Origin: an uncultured Ignavibacteria bacterium
GTDB taxonomy: Bacteria; Bacteroidota; Ignavibacteria; SZUA-365
Assembly: GCA_913061095.1 (NCBI GenBank)
Contig: CAJXVM010000010.1
Location: 62,001 to 126,000 of the forward strand
Direction: 5' to 3'
DNA length: 64,000 nt
Part shown: positions 42,051-51,338 of the stretch, piece after piece
Position numbering within the stretch: the stretch's first letter is position 1
Layout of the letters: every line of letters begins with the position of its first letter
The notes under the pieces: generated by a model
The model's database searches: none
The model's input: only the letters and a program-made list of their open reading frames with translations
What the model was told of the DNA's origin: nothing
Made by a program: the position numbers and the translations under genes

Positions 42051-44963
42051 ATGACTGGCGAAATGGCTGTAACGCAAAAGAAAAAGAAAACACGTCTGTA
42101 CAAAGTCGCGAAGGAGTTCAACCTCTCGCATGACACGCTGACGGATTTCCTGACCAAGAAGGGATACGAGGTCAAGAACCACATGTCCATCATCGATGAG
42201 GAAATGCTCGACCTCATCGAAAAGCATTACAAGAAGGAAAAGACCGACGCGGAGCGGCATGCACGCAAGCGCCGGGAATTCGATGAGATGGACCGACGTC
42301 GCCGGGGCGAAGACAAGAAGGAGGATGAAACTGAAGAGGCACCGGAGCCTTCCGAACCGGCAAAGGCCGAAGAGGAGACTCCTGCTGAGGTGTCGGCCGG
42401 GGAGGATGCATCCGAAAAGGAAGCCGAAGCCGAAACGGTCGTAGCGGAAACAGAGGAGGCCGAAGCGCCTGTCGCTGAATCGGCGGAAGAGGAAGCGCCT
42501 GTCGCTGAAGAGGAACAGCCTGAAGCACCCTCTGAAACGGAAGTAGAGGAAAAGGCGCCCGCGGCAGCGGAAGAACCCGCCGAATCCGAAACGGTCGAAG
42601 CTGAGGCTGAAGAAACGGTTGAAACCGAGAAGGAGGCCGAAGCAGCCGCCGTAGAACCGGCGGAGAAAGCTCCCGAAGCAAAGACGAAAGAGAAAGCAGA
42701 ACCGGTCGAGTCCGCCGACGAGGACGTCGCTGGGGAAAAACCCGTGGAGGAAGCGGAAGAGAAAGCTCCGCGGAAGAAGGCGAAAAAAGACGAAGTCGAT
42801 GTCTCCATCGAGGCAAGCCTTCCAAAGATGCGCGGGCTGACCGTCAAGGGCAAAATCGACCTCGAGTCAACTCCTGATCGTCAGAAGGGCGAGCAGGGAG
42901 AAGAAGCTGAAGGCGACCGTCCCCGGCGAAAAAAGAAGAAAAAGAAGAAAGTCGCGAAAAGCGATGTCGCTCCGGACACGCTCGATGCAGAAGTGCTCAA
43001 GAAAAAGCTGTTCAAACGCGGCAAGAAGAGCAAGGCGCGCGAAGTGGACCAGGCGGAAGTCGACAGCGCGATCAAAAAGACGATCGCCTCCATGTCCGAT
43101 TACGGCCCTGTCACCGGTCGCGCCGCTTCCCGGAAGAAAAAGCGTGCCCGCCGCGAAGAAGAACAGGCGCGGGAGATTGAACAGCAGGAGCGCGCGAAGC
43201 AGACGCTTGAAATCTACGAGTACGCGACGGTCAGTGAGCTGGCGCAGCTCATGGATGTCAATGTCAACGAGGTGATTCAGTCCCTGATCGGACTCGGCAT
43301 CATGGCCTCGATCAATCAGCGCCTGGACATGGAAACCATCGAACTGGTCGCATCCGAATTCGGCTTCGACGTGCGTCAGCACGAGGAATACACGGAGGAC
43401 GTCCTCGAGGATGAAGAAGATCCGGAGGATACTCTTGAGTCGCGGCCGCCGATCGTTACGATCATGGGCCATGTCGACCACGGAAAGACAAAGCTCCTCG
43501 ATTTCATCCGCAAGACAAACGTCGTCGCGGGTGAGAGTGGTGGCATCACGCAGCATATCGGTGCCTACACGGTGACTCTGGAAAACGAGCGCAAGCTCAC
43601 GTTCCTCGATACTCCCGGCCATGAGGCCTTTACCGCCATGCGCGCGCGTGGCGCCCAGGTCACCGACATCGTGGTTCTCGTCGTTGCCGCCGACGACAGC
43701 GTCATGCCGCAGACAGTCGAGGCCATCAGTCACGCGCAGGCAGCGAATGTCCCCATCGTCATTGCCATCAATAAAATCGACAAGCCCGAAGCGAATCCCG
43801 ATCGTATCAAGCAGCAGCTTGCCGACAGGAACATCCTTGTGGAAGACTGGGGTGGGAAGTACGGCTGTGTGCACCTGTCCGCGAAGCAGGGAACGAACGT
43901 TGATGAACTGCTCGAGCGTCTCGTGCTCGAAGCCGATATTCTCGAACTGAAAGCGAATCCCGATCGTGAAGCGCGCGGAACAGTCATCGAGTCCGAGCTC
44001 GATCGCGGGAAAGGGATTATCGCAACGATCCTTGTGCAGAAGGGTACCCTTCTTGTCGGCGACTCGTTCGTTGCCGGCAATGAATTCGGAAAGGTGCGGG
44101 CGCTTCTCGATGAACGCGGCAATCGCGTCGATGAGGCGGAGCCGGCCACACCTGTTCAGGTGCTCGGGTTCAACGGTTCACCGCAGGCAGGCGACAGCTT
44201 CGTCGTCGTCGAGAGCGAACGTAAGGCCCGCGAGGTAGCGTCGAACCGCCAGCAGATCAAACGCGAATCTGATTTCCGCCGCGTTCGCAGGAAGACGCTT
44301 GATGACATCTCCGAGCAGATCAAGCTCGGCGGTGTGCAGGATCTGCCGATCGTTGTCAAGGGTGACGTGGACGGTTCGGTCGAAGCGCTCTCTGATTCGC
44401 TGCAGAAGCTTTCGAACGAGGAAGTGCGCATCGATGTGATCCATAAAAGCGTCGGTGCCATTTCGGAGTCTGACGTTCTTCTCGCGAGTGCATCGAATGC
44501 GATTATCATCGGATTCCGTGTCCGTCCGAATCTCAACGCACGCAAGCTTGCCGAGACCGAGGACGTCGATATCCGCATGTACGAAATTATCTATGACGCG
44601 ATCGAAGATGTGAAAAATGCCCTGGAGGGATTGCTGCGTCCCGACATCTCCGAGCGCGTAACGGCGACGGTGCTTGTCCGCGAGACCTTCAAGATCTCGA
44701 AGGTCGGTGTCATCGCCGGCTGCTACGTGCAGGACGGCAAGATCACACGCAACAGTCGCGTGCGTCTGCTCCGTGACGGCATCGTCATGTTCACGGGCGG
44801 TATCGATTCGCTGAAGCGCTTCAAGGACGACGTCCGTGAAGTGGACAGCGGGTTTGAATGCGGGCTCAGTCTGCAGGGATTCAATGACATCAAGGTTGGC
44901 GATGTGATCGAATCGTTCGAGCAGGTTGAGGTCAAACGTTCTCTGGATCAGACGCAGAAATAG
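42051..44963 (+). CDS. infB: Translation initiation factor IF-2
   Basis: GTPase that places fMet-tRNA on the 30S subunit. 970 residues. N-terminal IF2N domain (~10-60) is followed by ~200 residues of acidic, Glu/Ala-rich low complexity (~75-265), then a Lys-rich basic stretch (~275-330), a second IF2N-like domain (~375-440) and the GTPase: G1 GHVDHGKT (473-480), 'DTPGHEAF', 'NKID', followed by domains II, III and C2. The Glu-rich part alternates 'EAE.', 'APVAE' units and reads on the minus strand as Ser/Leu-rich frames that are not genes. ATG at 42051 or 42063; the first is used. Confidence 0.97.
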   Translation: MTGEMAVTQKKKKTRLYKVAKEFNLSHDTLTDFLTKKGYEVKNHMSIIDEEMLDLIEKHYKKEKTDAERHARKRREFDEMDRRRRGEDKKEDETEEAPEPSEPAKAEEETPAEVSAGEDASEKEAEAETVVAETEEAEAPVAESAEEEAPVAEEEQPEAPSETEVEEKAPAAAEEPAESETVEAEAEETVETEKEAEAAAVEPAEKAPEAKTKEKAEPVESADEDVAGEKPVEEAEEKAPRKKAKKDEVDVSIEASLPKMRGLTVKGKIDLESTPDRQKGEQGEEAEGDRPRRKKKKKKKVAKSDVAPDTLDAEVLKKKLFKRGKKSKAREVDQAEVDSAIKKTIASMSDYGPVTGRAASRKKKRARREEEQAREIEQQERAKQTLEIYEYATVSELAQLMDVNVNEVIQSLIGLGIMASINQRLDMETIELVASEFGFDVRQHEEYTEDVLEDEEDPEDTLESRPPIVTIMGHVDHGKTKLLDFIRKTNVVAGESGGITQHIGAYTVTLENERKLTFLDTPGHEAFTAMRARGAQVTDIVVLVVAADDSVMPQTVEAISHAQAANVPIVIAINKIDKPEANPDRIKQQLADRNILVEDWGGKYGCVHLSAKQGTNVDELLERLVLEADILELKANPDREARGTVIESELDRGKGIIATILVQKGTLLVGDSFVAGNEFGKVRALLDERGNRVDEAEPATPVQVLGFNGSPQAGDSFVVVESERKAREVASNRQQIKRESDFRRVRRKTLDDISEQIKLGGVQDLPIVVKGDVDGSVEALSDSLQKLSNEEVRIDVIHKSVGAISESDVLLASASNAIIIGFRVRPNLNARKLAETEDVDIRMYEIIYDAIEDVKNALEGLLRPDISERVTATVLVRETFKISKVGVIAGCYVQDGKITRNSRVRLLRDGIVMFTGGIDSLKRFKDDVREVDSGFECGLSLQGFNDIKVGDVIESFEQVEVKRSLDQTQK

Positions 44964-44965
44964 GA

Positions 44966-45319
44966 ATGTCCATTCGCACCGAACGCGTCGCGCAGCTCAT
45001 AAAGGAAGAGATCAGCCAGACCCTCACGCGCGATATCGAAACAGAGGGGTATGGCCTTCTCACCGTGACCGATGTCATCATGACCCCGGATCTGCGGATC
45101 GCGAAGGTCTATATCAGCCATTTTCAATCCGGGAAAACCGACGATGAAATTCTGTCCTTTCTCGATGAAAATGAAAAACACATCCGCATGGCGGTGGGGA
45201 AGAATGTCCGCCTCAAGTTTACTCCCGAGCTCCGGTTCTTTATCGACCAGACGCTCGACCGGGTGGAACGCCTCGAAGAACTGATCCGTAAGATTCACGA
45301 GGATGAGAACAGTCGTTGA
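44966..45319 (+). CDS. rbfA: Ribosome-binding factor A
   Basis: Late 30S maturation factor. The 117-residue KH-like protein has 'IRTERVAQLIKEEISQTLTRDI', 'LLTVTDVIMTPDLRIAKVYIS' and 'KFTPELRFFIDQTLDRVERLEELI', the usual RbfA pattern. It begins 2 bases after infB and its stop overlaps the truB start, as in the standard operon order infB-rbfA-truB. Confidence 0.96.
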   Translation: MSIRTERVAQLIKEEISQTLTRDIETEGYGLLTVTDVIMTPDLRIAKVYISHFQSGKTDDEILSFLDENEKHIRMAVGKNVRLKFTPELRFFIDQTLDRVERLEELIRKIHEDENSR

Positions 45320-46068
45320 CGAACGCACCTGGGTTCAATACCATTGAACAGTTCAGCACACCGGAAGGGGGCGTTCTCCTGGTGGATAAACCGTCGTCAT
45401 GGACATCCTTCGATGTGGTCAACAAGATCCGGAGAACGCTTCGCGTTCGCAAGGTCGGCCACGCCGGCACACTGGATCCGATGGCGACCGGACTTCTCAT
45501 TCTCTGCTCGGGACGTTCGACGAAAAGCATTGACCGGTATCAGGCCCTCGTGAAAATGTATGAGGGAACAATGCGACTTGGTGCAGTGACGGCAAGCTAT
45601 GATGCGGAAACACCAGCGGAAAACGAACAGCCGCTCGGTGACATTGCGGCGCATGACATCCGCGATGCGGCACAGCGCTTCACCGGTGACATCGAACAGC
45701 TGCCGCCGATGTACTCCGCGGTGAAGGTGAAGGGGCAGCGTCTGTACAAGCTCGCACGAAAGGGGGAGGAGGTGGAGCGGGCACCGCGACGCGTACACAT
45801 CGCACGGTTCGACATAGAGGATGTGACACTTCCTGACGTGCGCTTCACCGTGGTGTGTTCGAAGGGTACCTATGTGCGCACACTCGCGCACGATCTCGGT
45901 CAGACACTCGGATGCGGCGCCTACCTCTCATCCCTGCGGAGAACGGCGATCGGCACGATTCATGTCGCGGATGCGTGGAGCATTGATGAGCTCGTCACCG
46001 CTGCGCGGAAGCGCGATTCCGAACAAGTGCAACAGGAGAATTCCCATGCGCGTCCTTCGGAGTCTTGA
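45316..46068 (+). CDS. truB: tRNA pseudouridine-55 synthase
   Basis: Makes pseudouridine 55 in the T-loop of tRNAs. The 250-residue protein has 'GVLLVDKPSSWTSFDVV', the catalytic D54 in 'GHAGTLDPMATGLL', 'YEGTMRLGAVTASYDAETP', 'QLPPMYSAVKVKGQRLYKLAR' and 'VVCSKGTYVRTLAHDLG'. It lacks the C-terminal PUA domain of longer TruB. A TTG at 45316, overlapping the rbfA stop, is used as start; no ATG fits before the 'GGVLLVDKP' motif. The end overlaps ribF by 23 bases. Confidence 0.95.
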   Translation: MTNAPGFNTIEQFSTPEGGVLLVDKPSSWTSFDVVNKIRRTLRVRKVGHAGTLDPMATGLLILCSGRSTKSIDRYQALVKMYEGTMRLGAVTASYDAETPAENEQPLGDIAAHDIRDAAQRFTGDIEQLPPMYSAVKVKGQRLYKLARKGEEVERAPRRVHIARFDIEDVTLPDVRFTVVCSKGTYVRTLAHDLGQTLGCGAYLSSLRRTAIGTIHVADAWSIDELVTAARKRDSEQVQQENSHARPSES

Positions 46069-47017
46069 AGAATTTTCGCGTGGTGCCCCTGTCACGCTCA
46101 CGCTCGGAACGTTCGACGGTGTGCATCGCGGCCACCGGAAAATCATCGACCGGACGGTTGCCATCGCGCGCGAGACCGATACGCGGAGTGTTCTGCTGAC
46201 CTTTGATCCGCATCCACGCGAGGTCATCGGTCGCCATGGCGCACCGACGTACCTGCTTACGACCATCGACGAACGGATCCGGCTGTTGGAACATACGGGC
46301 CTGGATATCTGCCTGGTGCTTCCGTTTACACGGGACCTCTCCGTACTGGACGCCGGAGTGTTTTTCGAGGAGTATGTCGTTCGGAACCTCCACAGCTCCC
46401 ACGTTGTCGTTGGCATCGACCATGCATTCGGACGAGGACGTTCAGGAACGGTAGTGAAACTCGAAGAGTATGGAAATGCGTTCGGGATCGGTGTCACGGT
46501 GGTCGGCGAACTGCTGATCGATGGTGTCAAGGTCAGCAGTACATCGATTCGAAATGCATTGCTGGAGGGGAAACCCAAGCGCGCGGCATCGTTTCTCGGA
46601 CGACCGTATATTCTCTCCGGGATCGTCACGCGCGGAGAAGGTGTCGGAACCGTGATCGGTTTCCCGACCGCGAACATCGAAATCGAGACGAACAATAAAC
46701 TTCTGCCGAAAAACGGCGTGTACCTCGTTTTTGTACGGTACGATGGAGAAATCCGCCGTGGCATCATGAATGTCGGAGTACGGCCGACCGTATCAAAACA
46801 GATGCATATTTCCGTAGAAGTTCATATTTTTAATACTTCGGGCGATTTGTACGGACGTCATATGCGTATCGCCCTTCTGGACCGTCTTAGGGACGAGATC
46901 CATTTCGAAAATCGCGATCAGCTGATCGCACAGATTCGAACGGATATCGCGTTTGCGAAGGAAGAGTTCGAATCAAAAGACAGAGAATACAACATAGAAC
47001 AATGTACATTTCTGTAA
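46046..47017 (+). CDS. ribF: Bifunctional riboflavin kinase / FMN adenylyltransferase
   Basis: Makes FMN and FAD from riboflavin. The 323-residue protein has the nucleotidyltransferase half (~1-185: '[16 protein letters not shown]', '[11 protein letters not shown]', '[15 protein letters not shown]', '[14 protein letters not shown]') and the riboflavin-kinase half (~190-310: '[16 protein letters not shown]', '[14 protein letters not shown]', '[10 protein letters not shown]', 'VEVHIFN..GDLYG'). ATG at 46046 ([10 protein letters not shown]) has AGGAG eight bases upstream; the open frame from 45872 lies inside truB. It precedes rpsO by 13 bases. It supplies FMN/FAD to flavoproteins such as the flavin-reductase-like protein at 7758. 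Confidence 0.96.
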   Translation: MRVLRSLEEFSRGAPVTLTLGTFDGVHRGHRKIIDRTVAIARETDTRSVLLTFDPHPREVIGRHGAPTYLLTTIDERIRLLEHTGLDICLVLPFTRDLSVLDAGVFFEEYVVRNLHSSHVVVGIDHAFGRGRSGTVVKLEEYGNAFGIGVTVVGELLIDGVKVSSTSIRNALLEGKPKRAASFLGRPYILSGIVTRGEGVGTVIGFPTANIEIETNNKLLPKNGVYLVFVRYDGEIRRGIMNVGVRPTVSKQMHISVEVHIFNTSGDLYGRHMRIALLDRLRDEIHFENRDQLIAQIRTDIAFAKEEFESKDREYNIEQCTFL

Positions 47018-47030
47018 GGAGAAACATCCC

Positions 47031-47300
47031 ATGCCTCTGACAAAGGATCGCAAACAGGAACTGGTGAAGAAATTCGGCGGCAGTGAAAAGAACAGCGGAA
47101 AACCCGAAGTGCAGATCGCCATTCTGACCGAAACCATCAATGGCCTTTCCGAGCACTTCTCGACGAACAAGAAAGATCATCACAGCCGCCGCGGCCTTCT
47201 GAAAATGGTTGGCAAGCGTCGCCGCCTTCTCGCGTATCTGCAGAAAGTGGACATCGCGCGCTACCGCACCATCGTGAAGGAACTTGAACTCCGTAAATAA
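47031..47300 (+). CDS. rpsO: 30S ribosomal protein S15
   Basis: Primary 16S rRNA-binding protein of the 30S platform. The 89-residue protein has the whole family pattern '[21 protein letters not shown]', '[26 protein letters not shown]' region and '[12 protein letters not shown]'. AAGGAG lies 9 bases before the ATG. As in many bacteria rpsO is followed by pnp, 42 bases downstream. In E. coli the rpsO-pnp region is a target of RNase processing; nothing here shows a processing hairpin. Confidence 0.98.
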   Translation: MPLTKDRKQELVKKFGGSEKNSGKPEVQIAILTETINGLSEHFSTNKKDHHSRRGLLKMVGKRRRLLAYLQKVDIARYRTIVKELELRK

Positions 47301-47342
47301 GGCGTGCGCCTCACTCACTCTAAGGGTAACTGAACACACAAT

Positions 47343-49577
47343 ATGATTACTACAAAAACGATAGACTTAGACGGCAAGACTCTCACGCTCGAGACCGGTC
47401 GCTTCGCCCGCCAGGCGAGCGGCGCGGTCATGATCACGCTGGGTGAAACCATGGTGCTTGCCACCGTTGTCCTCGCGGATCCGCGTGAGGGAATCGATTT
47501 CTTCCCGCTCAGCTGCGAGTACCGGGAGAAAACGTCCGCAGCGGGGAAAATCCCCGGCGGCTTCTTCAAACGCGAGGGAAAACCTTCGGAAAAGGAAGTC
47601 CTTTCCGCGCGTCTGATCGACCGTCCCATCAGACCCATGTTCGCGGACAACTACCGCAATGAAGTACAGGTCGTCGCGTCTGTCTATTCCTCCGACCAGG
47701 AGAATGACGGCGACGTGCTGGCCGCTACCGCGGCATCCGCTGCGCTGATGGTGGCCGGGGCTCCCTTCGACGGTCCGATCGCCGAAGTCCGCGTCGCGCG
47801 CGTCAATGGCAGCTTCGTGATCAATCCCACCTTTACCGATCTCAGGGATGCCGACCTCGAAGTGGTCGTCGCCGGGACTTTGGATTCTATCCTCATGGTC
47901 GAGGGCGAAGCGCGCGAGATCTCAGAACGCGACATGCTCGATGCGCTGGAATTCGGCCAGAAGCATATCGCAACCATCTGCAGGGCAATCGAGGAATTTG
48001 CCGCGGAAGCAGGCAAGCCCCGCATGGAGGTCGAAACGGAAGAGCTTCCCGAAGGAATCGAGGATCGCATCCGTGAGATGTCCTACGACCGCCTGCTGCA
48101 GCTCGCCGAGACCGTCATGGCGAAGGAGGAACGATCCGAAGCCACGAAAGCCGTATATGATGAAATCCAGGAAGCCCTCGCCGAGGATTATCCCGAGCAG
48201 GAGGGTCTTATCAAGCGTATCATCCATGACTTCGAAAAGGATGCCATGCGCAAGACCATCCTCGAGAAGAGCAAGCGGCTCGACGGTCGCGGTTTGACGG
48301 ATGTCCGGCCAATTACCGTTGAGGCAGGACTCCTCCCACGTGCACACGGTTCCGCACTGTTCACGCGCGGCGAAACCCAGGCCCTGATGTCATGCACGCT
48401 CGGAACCAAGTCGGATGAGCAGATCATTGACGGACTGCTTGAAGAGTCGCGCAAGCGCTTCATGCTTCATTACAATTTCCCGCCGTTCTCCGTCGGAGAG
48501 GCTGGACGCTTCGGCTTCACCAGCCGCCGGGAGATCGGACACGGGAACCTCGCCGAGCGTGCGCTGAAAAACATGATGCCCTCCGAGGAGGATTTCCCGT
48601 ACACGATACGTCTGCTCTGTGACATCCTGGAGTCGAATGGCTCGTCGTCGATGGCGACTGTCTGCTCCGGATCCATGGCCCTTATGGACGCCGGTGTGCC
48701 GCTGAAGCAGGGCGTCGCGGGTGTCGCAATGGGACTGATCAAGGAGGGTGACCAGGTCGCTGTCCTGACCGATATCCTCGGCAACGAGGATCATCTCGGA
48801 GACATGGATTTCAAGGTCGCTGGCACACGCGACGGCATCAATTCCTATCAGATGGATATCAAGATCAAGGGCATCAGCTTCGAAATCATGGAGCGCGCCC
48901 TGGAGCAGGCCCGCCAGGCACGTCTGCATATTCTCGACAAAATGGACGAAGCCATTACGGAATCCCGCACCGATCTGTCGAAGTACGCGCCTCGTCTGAC
49001 GACACTTTATATTCCTGTCGATCAGATCGGTGCCGTTATCGGTCCGGGCGGAAAGACGATCAAGAGCATCGTCGCGGAAAGCGGCGCGGAAGTCAATATC
49101 GAAGATGACGGCCGTGTGATTGTCGCCGCGGTGAACCGTGAAGACAGTGACCGTGCCGTTGAGATGATCAAGCGAATTACGGCGGTGCCCGAGGCGGGTG
49201 AGACCTATACTGGCCCGGTCAAAAGGATCGCGGAATTCGGCGCCTTTGTGGAGATTCTTCCCGGCAAGGAAGGTCTGTTGCATATCTCGCAGATCGACTT
49301 CCGTCGTATCAATTCTGTCGACGAGGTATTGAAAGTCGGCGACATGGTGACGGTGAAGCTGCTCCGTGTCGAGGATAACGGAAAGCTCGTCCTCAGCCGC
49401 AAGGCGCTCATGGAACCGCCCGAGGGATATGAAGAGCGTGAATCCTCCGGTGGAGGCGGCCGCTCACGTGGTGACCGTAGCAGCGGAGATCGACGCAGCG
49501 GAGATCGACGTGGCGGTGACCGACGTGGCGGTGACCGTCGCAGCGGTGATCGTCGCGGAGGCGGCGGACGCGGCTAA
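47343..49577 (+). CDS. pnp: Polynucleotide phosphorylase with GDRR-repeat tail
   Basis: Phosphorolytic 3'-5' exoribonuclease of mRNA decay. The 744-residue protein has two RNase PH domains (~10-215 and ~300-520, with 'RGRGLTDVRPI'-like and 'TRGETQALMSCTLGT'), the connecting helical domain, KH (~560-615: 'IGAVIGPGGKTIKSI') and S1 (~625-690). The last ~45 residues are 'GGGRSRGDRSSGDRRSGDRR'-type repeats, coded by six 15-base units at 49470-49559. PNPase normally ends shortly after S1, with or without a short acidic tail; a strongly basic RGG-like tail should bind RNA. Last gene of the conserved rimP-to-pnp run. Confidence 0.97.
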   Translation: MITTKTIDLDGKTLTLETGRFARQASGAVMITLGETMVLATVVLADPREGIDFFPLSCEYREKTSAAGKIPGGFFKREGKPSEKEVLSARLIDRPIRPMFADNYRNEVQVVASVYSSDQENDGDVLAATAASAALMVAGAPFDGPIAEVRVARVNGSFVINPTFTDLRDADLEVVVAGTLDSILMVEGEAREISERDMLDALEFGQKHIATICRAIEEFAAEAGKPRMEVETEELPEGIEDRIREMSYDRLLQLAETVMAKEERSEATKAVYDEIQEALAEDYPEQEGLIKRIIHDFEKDAMRKTILEKSKRLDGRGLTDVRPITVEAGLLPRAHGSALFTRGETQALMSCTLGTKSDEQIIDGLLEESRKRFMLHYNFPPFSVGEAGRFGFTSRREIGHGNLAERALKNMMPSEEDFPYTIRLLCDILESNGSSSMATVCSGSMALMDAGVPLKQGVAGVAMGLIKEGDQVAVLTDILGNEDHLGDMDFKVAGTRDGINSYQMDIKIKGISFEIMERALEQARQARLHILDKMDEAITESRTDLSKYAPRLTTLYIPVDQIGAVIGPGGKTIKSIVAESGAEVNIEDDGRVIVAAVNREDSDRAVEMIKRITAVPEAGETYTGPVKRIAEFGAFVEILPGKEGLLHISQIDFRRINSVDEVLKVGDMVTVKLLRVEDNGKLVLSRKALMEPPEGYEERESSGGGGRSRGDRSSGDRRSGDRRGGDRRGGDRRSGDRRGGGGRG
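49470..49559 (+). repeat. Six imperfect 15-base tandem repeats in the pnp 3' end
   Basis: Units start GGTGACCG or GGAGATCG and encode GDRxx (GDRSS, GDRRS, GDRRG, GDRRG, GDRRS, GDRRG). The frame is preserved, since the unit is a multiple of three; unit number could vary between strains. Confidence 0.9.
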
Positions 49578-49615
49578 AGCAGTATTCATCCACTATTGAC
49601 ATCACGGAGTCGTTC

Positions 49616-49918
49616 ATGTCCAAGGTGATATTTTCCATTTCCTACCCGATCAAGGACGAAAGACGGGAGGAGTACCTGGAAACCGTTCGGGAGCTTAAAA
49701 ACTACCTGACGAACGAGCGGGGAAAAAAGTATTCCGTTTATGAAAGCAAGACGCGTCCCAACACTTTCAACGAAGTATACTTCTGTGATTCGATGGACGA
49801 GTACGACGCGATCGAGGATGATTCGGATGAAATCACGGAGATGCTGATCAACCGCATCGTCGATGAATTCATCAAGGATGGAAAAACGGAATATAAAACC
49901 CTTATCGAGGCGGTGTAG
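49616..49918 (+). CDS. Small conserved-looking unknown protein
   Basis: 100 residues; not recognised. It starts with a strand-like 'SKVIFSISYPIKDERREEYLE' and has 'FNEVYFCDSMDEYDAIED' and a charged helix to the end. This alpha/beta layout resembles dimeric alpha-beta barrel (ABM-like) proteins, but no active-site residues can be named. GGAG precedes the ATG. It lies 38 bases after pnp, could be the last gene of that operon, and overlaps the convergent PBP4 gene by 17 bases. Codon use is like its neighbours. Confidence 0.65.
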   Translation: MSKVIFSISYPIKDERREEYLETVRELKNYLTNERGKKYSVYESKTRPNTFNEVYFCDSMDEYDAIEDDSDEITEMLINRIVDEFIKDGKTEYKTLIEAV

Positions 49919-51338
49919 CTTCTTTCAATCGCCCGCTGTAGCGCAGGCAGTGCTGCACGATCCGGTCCTGGATCTCCCTGTACGGCCTGTGCTTTCCATG
50001 AAAATTCTGCATGAGGATAACCACACTGAGCAGGCGCCCCCCGGGCGCCTGTGCGTATCCTGAGAGGGCCGAAACGCCGCTCACAGTGCCCGTCTTGCCC
50101 CGGAACGTTCCCGGGAATCGGAGGTTTCGCATCCTGCGCTGCAGCGTTCCATCCTTTCCGGCCACGGCAAGCGAGGCGGCATACCGTTCGAAATGTGACG
50201 TCTGCGCCATCCCGGCAAGAAGAGCGCCGATGAACGATGCCGGGACGAGATTGTAGAAGGAGATCCCGGATCCATCGCGAAGGTGCAGATCGTCGACCGG
50301 GAAACCATGTTTTTTCAGAACATGCTTCATCGCCGCTATGCCATCCTCGGCGGAAATACCGTGACGCCCGGGAGAAACCTCTGACGCCAGGAGCCGAAGC
50401 AGAGATTCAGCGCTGAGGTTGTCGCTTTCCTTGTTCAGTTCCTCGAGTACACGGTCAATCCCATGCGTTGCCTTCCCGAGTTCGCCACCCACGGTCCAGG
50501 GTGCATCGTGAACGATCACGACGGAGTCCGCGGTGATCCCGTTCTCACGAAAGGAAGCCAGGAGAAGTTCCGCAACGACCGTCTCCGGCTGCCAGAGACT
50601 CAGACGTTTGTGGGCTTTTCTCCCTGCTCGTAGTGTTCCCTCAATGACGATGCGGTTGCTGCGAGGAAATTTGTCGATGTCGAGGTCGGTCCTGGATCCG
50701 CTGACTGCACGGTTCTCTACGGTAATGGATCTGGTTGAAGGGAACACGCTAACCTCAAGCGGAAGACCCTTTTGCGTGGAAGCAGCGCAAGTGATGCGTA
50801 CGGTATTTCCACCGAAGGGAAAAGCGGACAGATAGGGCATGAACGGATCGGATTCATCGTCCCACATCCAGCCGGGGCCGTAAAAAGCATCGTCGAGCAG
50901 CGTCCCGTCGAGGAAGAGTGTATCGATCTCTCTGACGCCCCCCTCATGCGCGATATCAGCCAGTTTTTGAATATCTTTCTCTCCGAGCTGCGGATCGGCT
51001 CCGCCGGTGAGAACGATTGATTTCAAGGTGCTGTCGACTGCGGAAAGCGTTGTTCGAAAGTGCACATTCTCCGGAAGGCCCAGAAGCGCAGCAGCGGATG
51101 TGAACAACTTCGCATTTGAGGCAGGACGCAGCAGCAGATCCGCATTCCTGCTGAAGAGAATCTGCCCGTTCTCGCAGTCGCGTACCTCGACAGCTGCGAC
51201 AGTACGTTCGAACAGCGCCCCGGAGATTTCACTATCCAGTTGCTGCGCCAGCTCCTGCTTCGCATCTTTCTGGGCATACGCCGATGTTGAAAGCGCAAGC
51301 AGGGCGATACATGCATACATTTCTAAGCGACCATTCAT
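49902..51338 (-). CDS. dacB: D-alanyl-D-alanine carboxypeptidase/endopeptidase (PBP4, family S13)
   Basis: Low-molecular-mass penicillin-binding protein that trims or opens peptidoglycan cross-links in the periplasm. 478 residues. A Sec signal peptide ends AYA with Gln as residue 23. Active-site motifs are complete: 'RPASNAKLF' (SxxK), 'ESDNLSAESLLRL' (SxN) and 'RGKTGTVSG' (KTG). The long insertion of family S13 between the first two motifs (~110-280) is present. The ATG at 51338 shares CATG with the divergent gene and has GAGAAG upstream; ATGs at 51359 and 51320 are possible. The 3' end overlaps the small gene at 49616. Confidence 0.94.
   Translation of the reverse strand: MNGRLEMYACIALLALSTSAYAQKDAKQELAQQLDSEISGALFERTVAAVEVRDCENGQILFSRNADLLLRPASNAKLFTSAAALLGLPENVHFRTTLSAVDSTLKSIVLTGGADPQLGEKDIQKLADIAHEGGVREIDTLFLDGTLLDDAFYGPGWMWDDESDPFMPYLSAFPFGGNTVRITCAASTQKGLPLEVSVFPSTRSITVENRAVSGSRTDLDIDKFPRSNRIVIEGTLRAGRKAHKRLSLWQPETVVAELLLASFRENGITADSVVIVHDAPWTVGGELGKATHGIDRVLEELNKESDNLSAESLLRLLASEVSPGRHGISAEDGIAAMKHVLKKHGFPVDDLHLRDGSGISFYNLVPASFIGALLAGMAQTSHFERYAASLAVAGKDGTLQRRMRNLRFPGTFRGKTGTVSGVSALSGYAQAPGGRLLSVVILMQNFHGKHRPYREIQDRIVQHCLRYSGRLKEATPPR

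Noticed and set aside
42214-42853. Ser- and Pro/Leu-rich open frames on the minus strand
   Set aside because: They are the reverse reading of the Glu/Ala-rich low-complexity part of infB.
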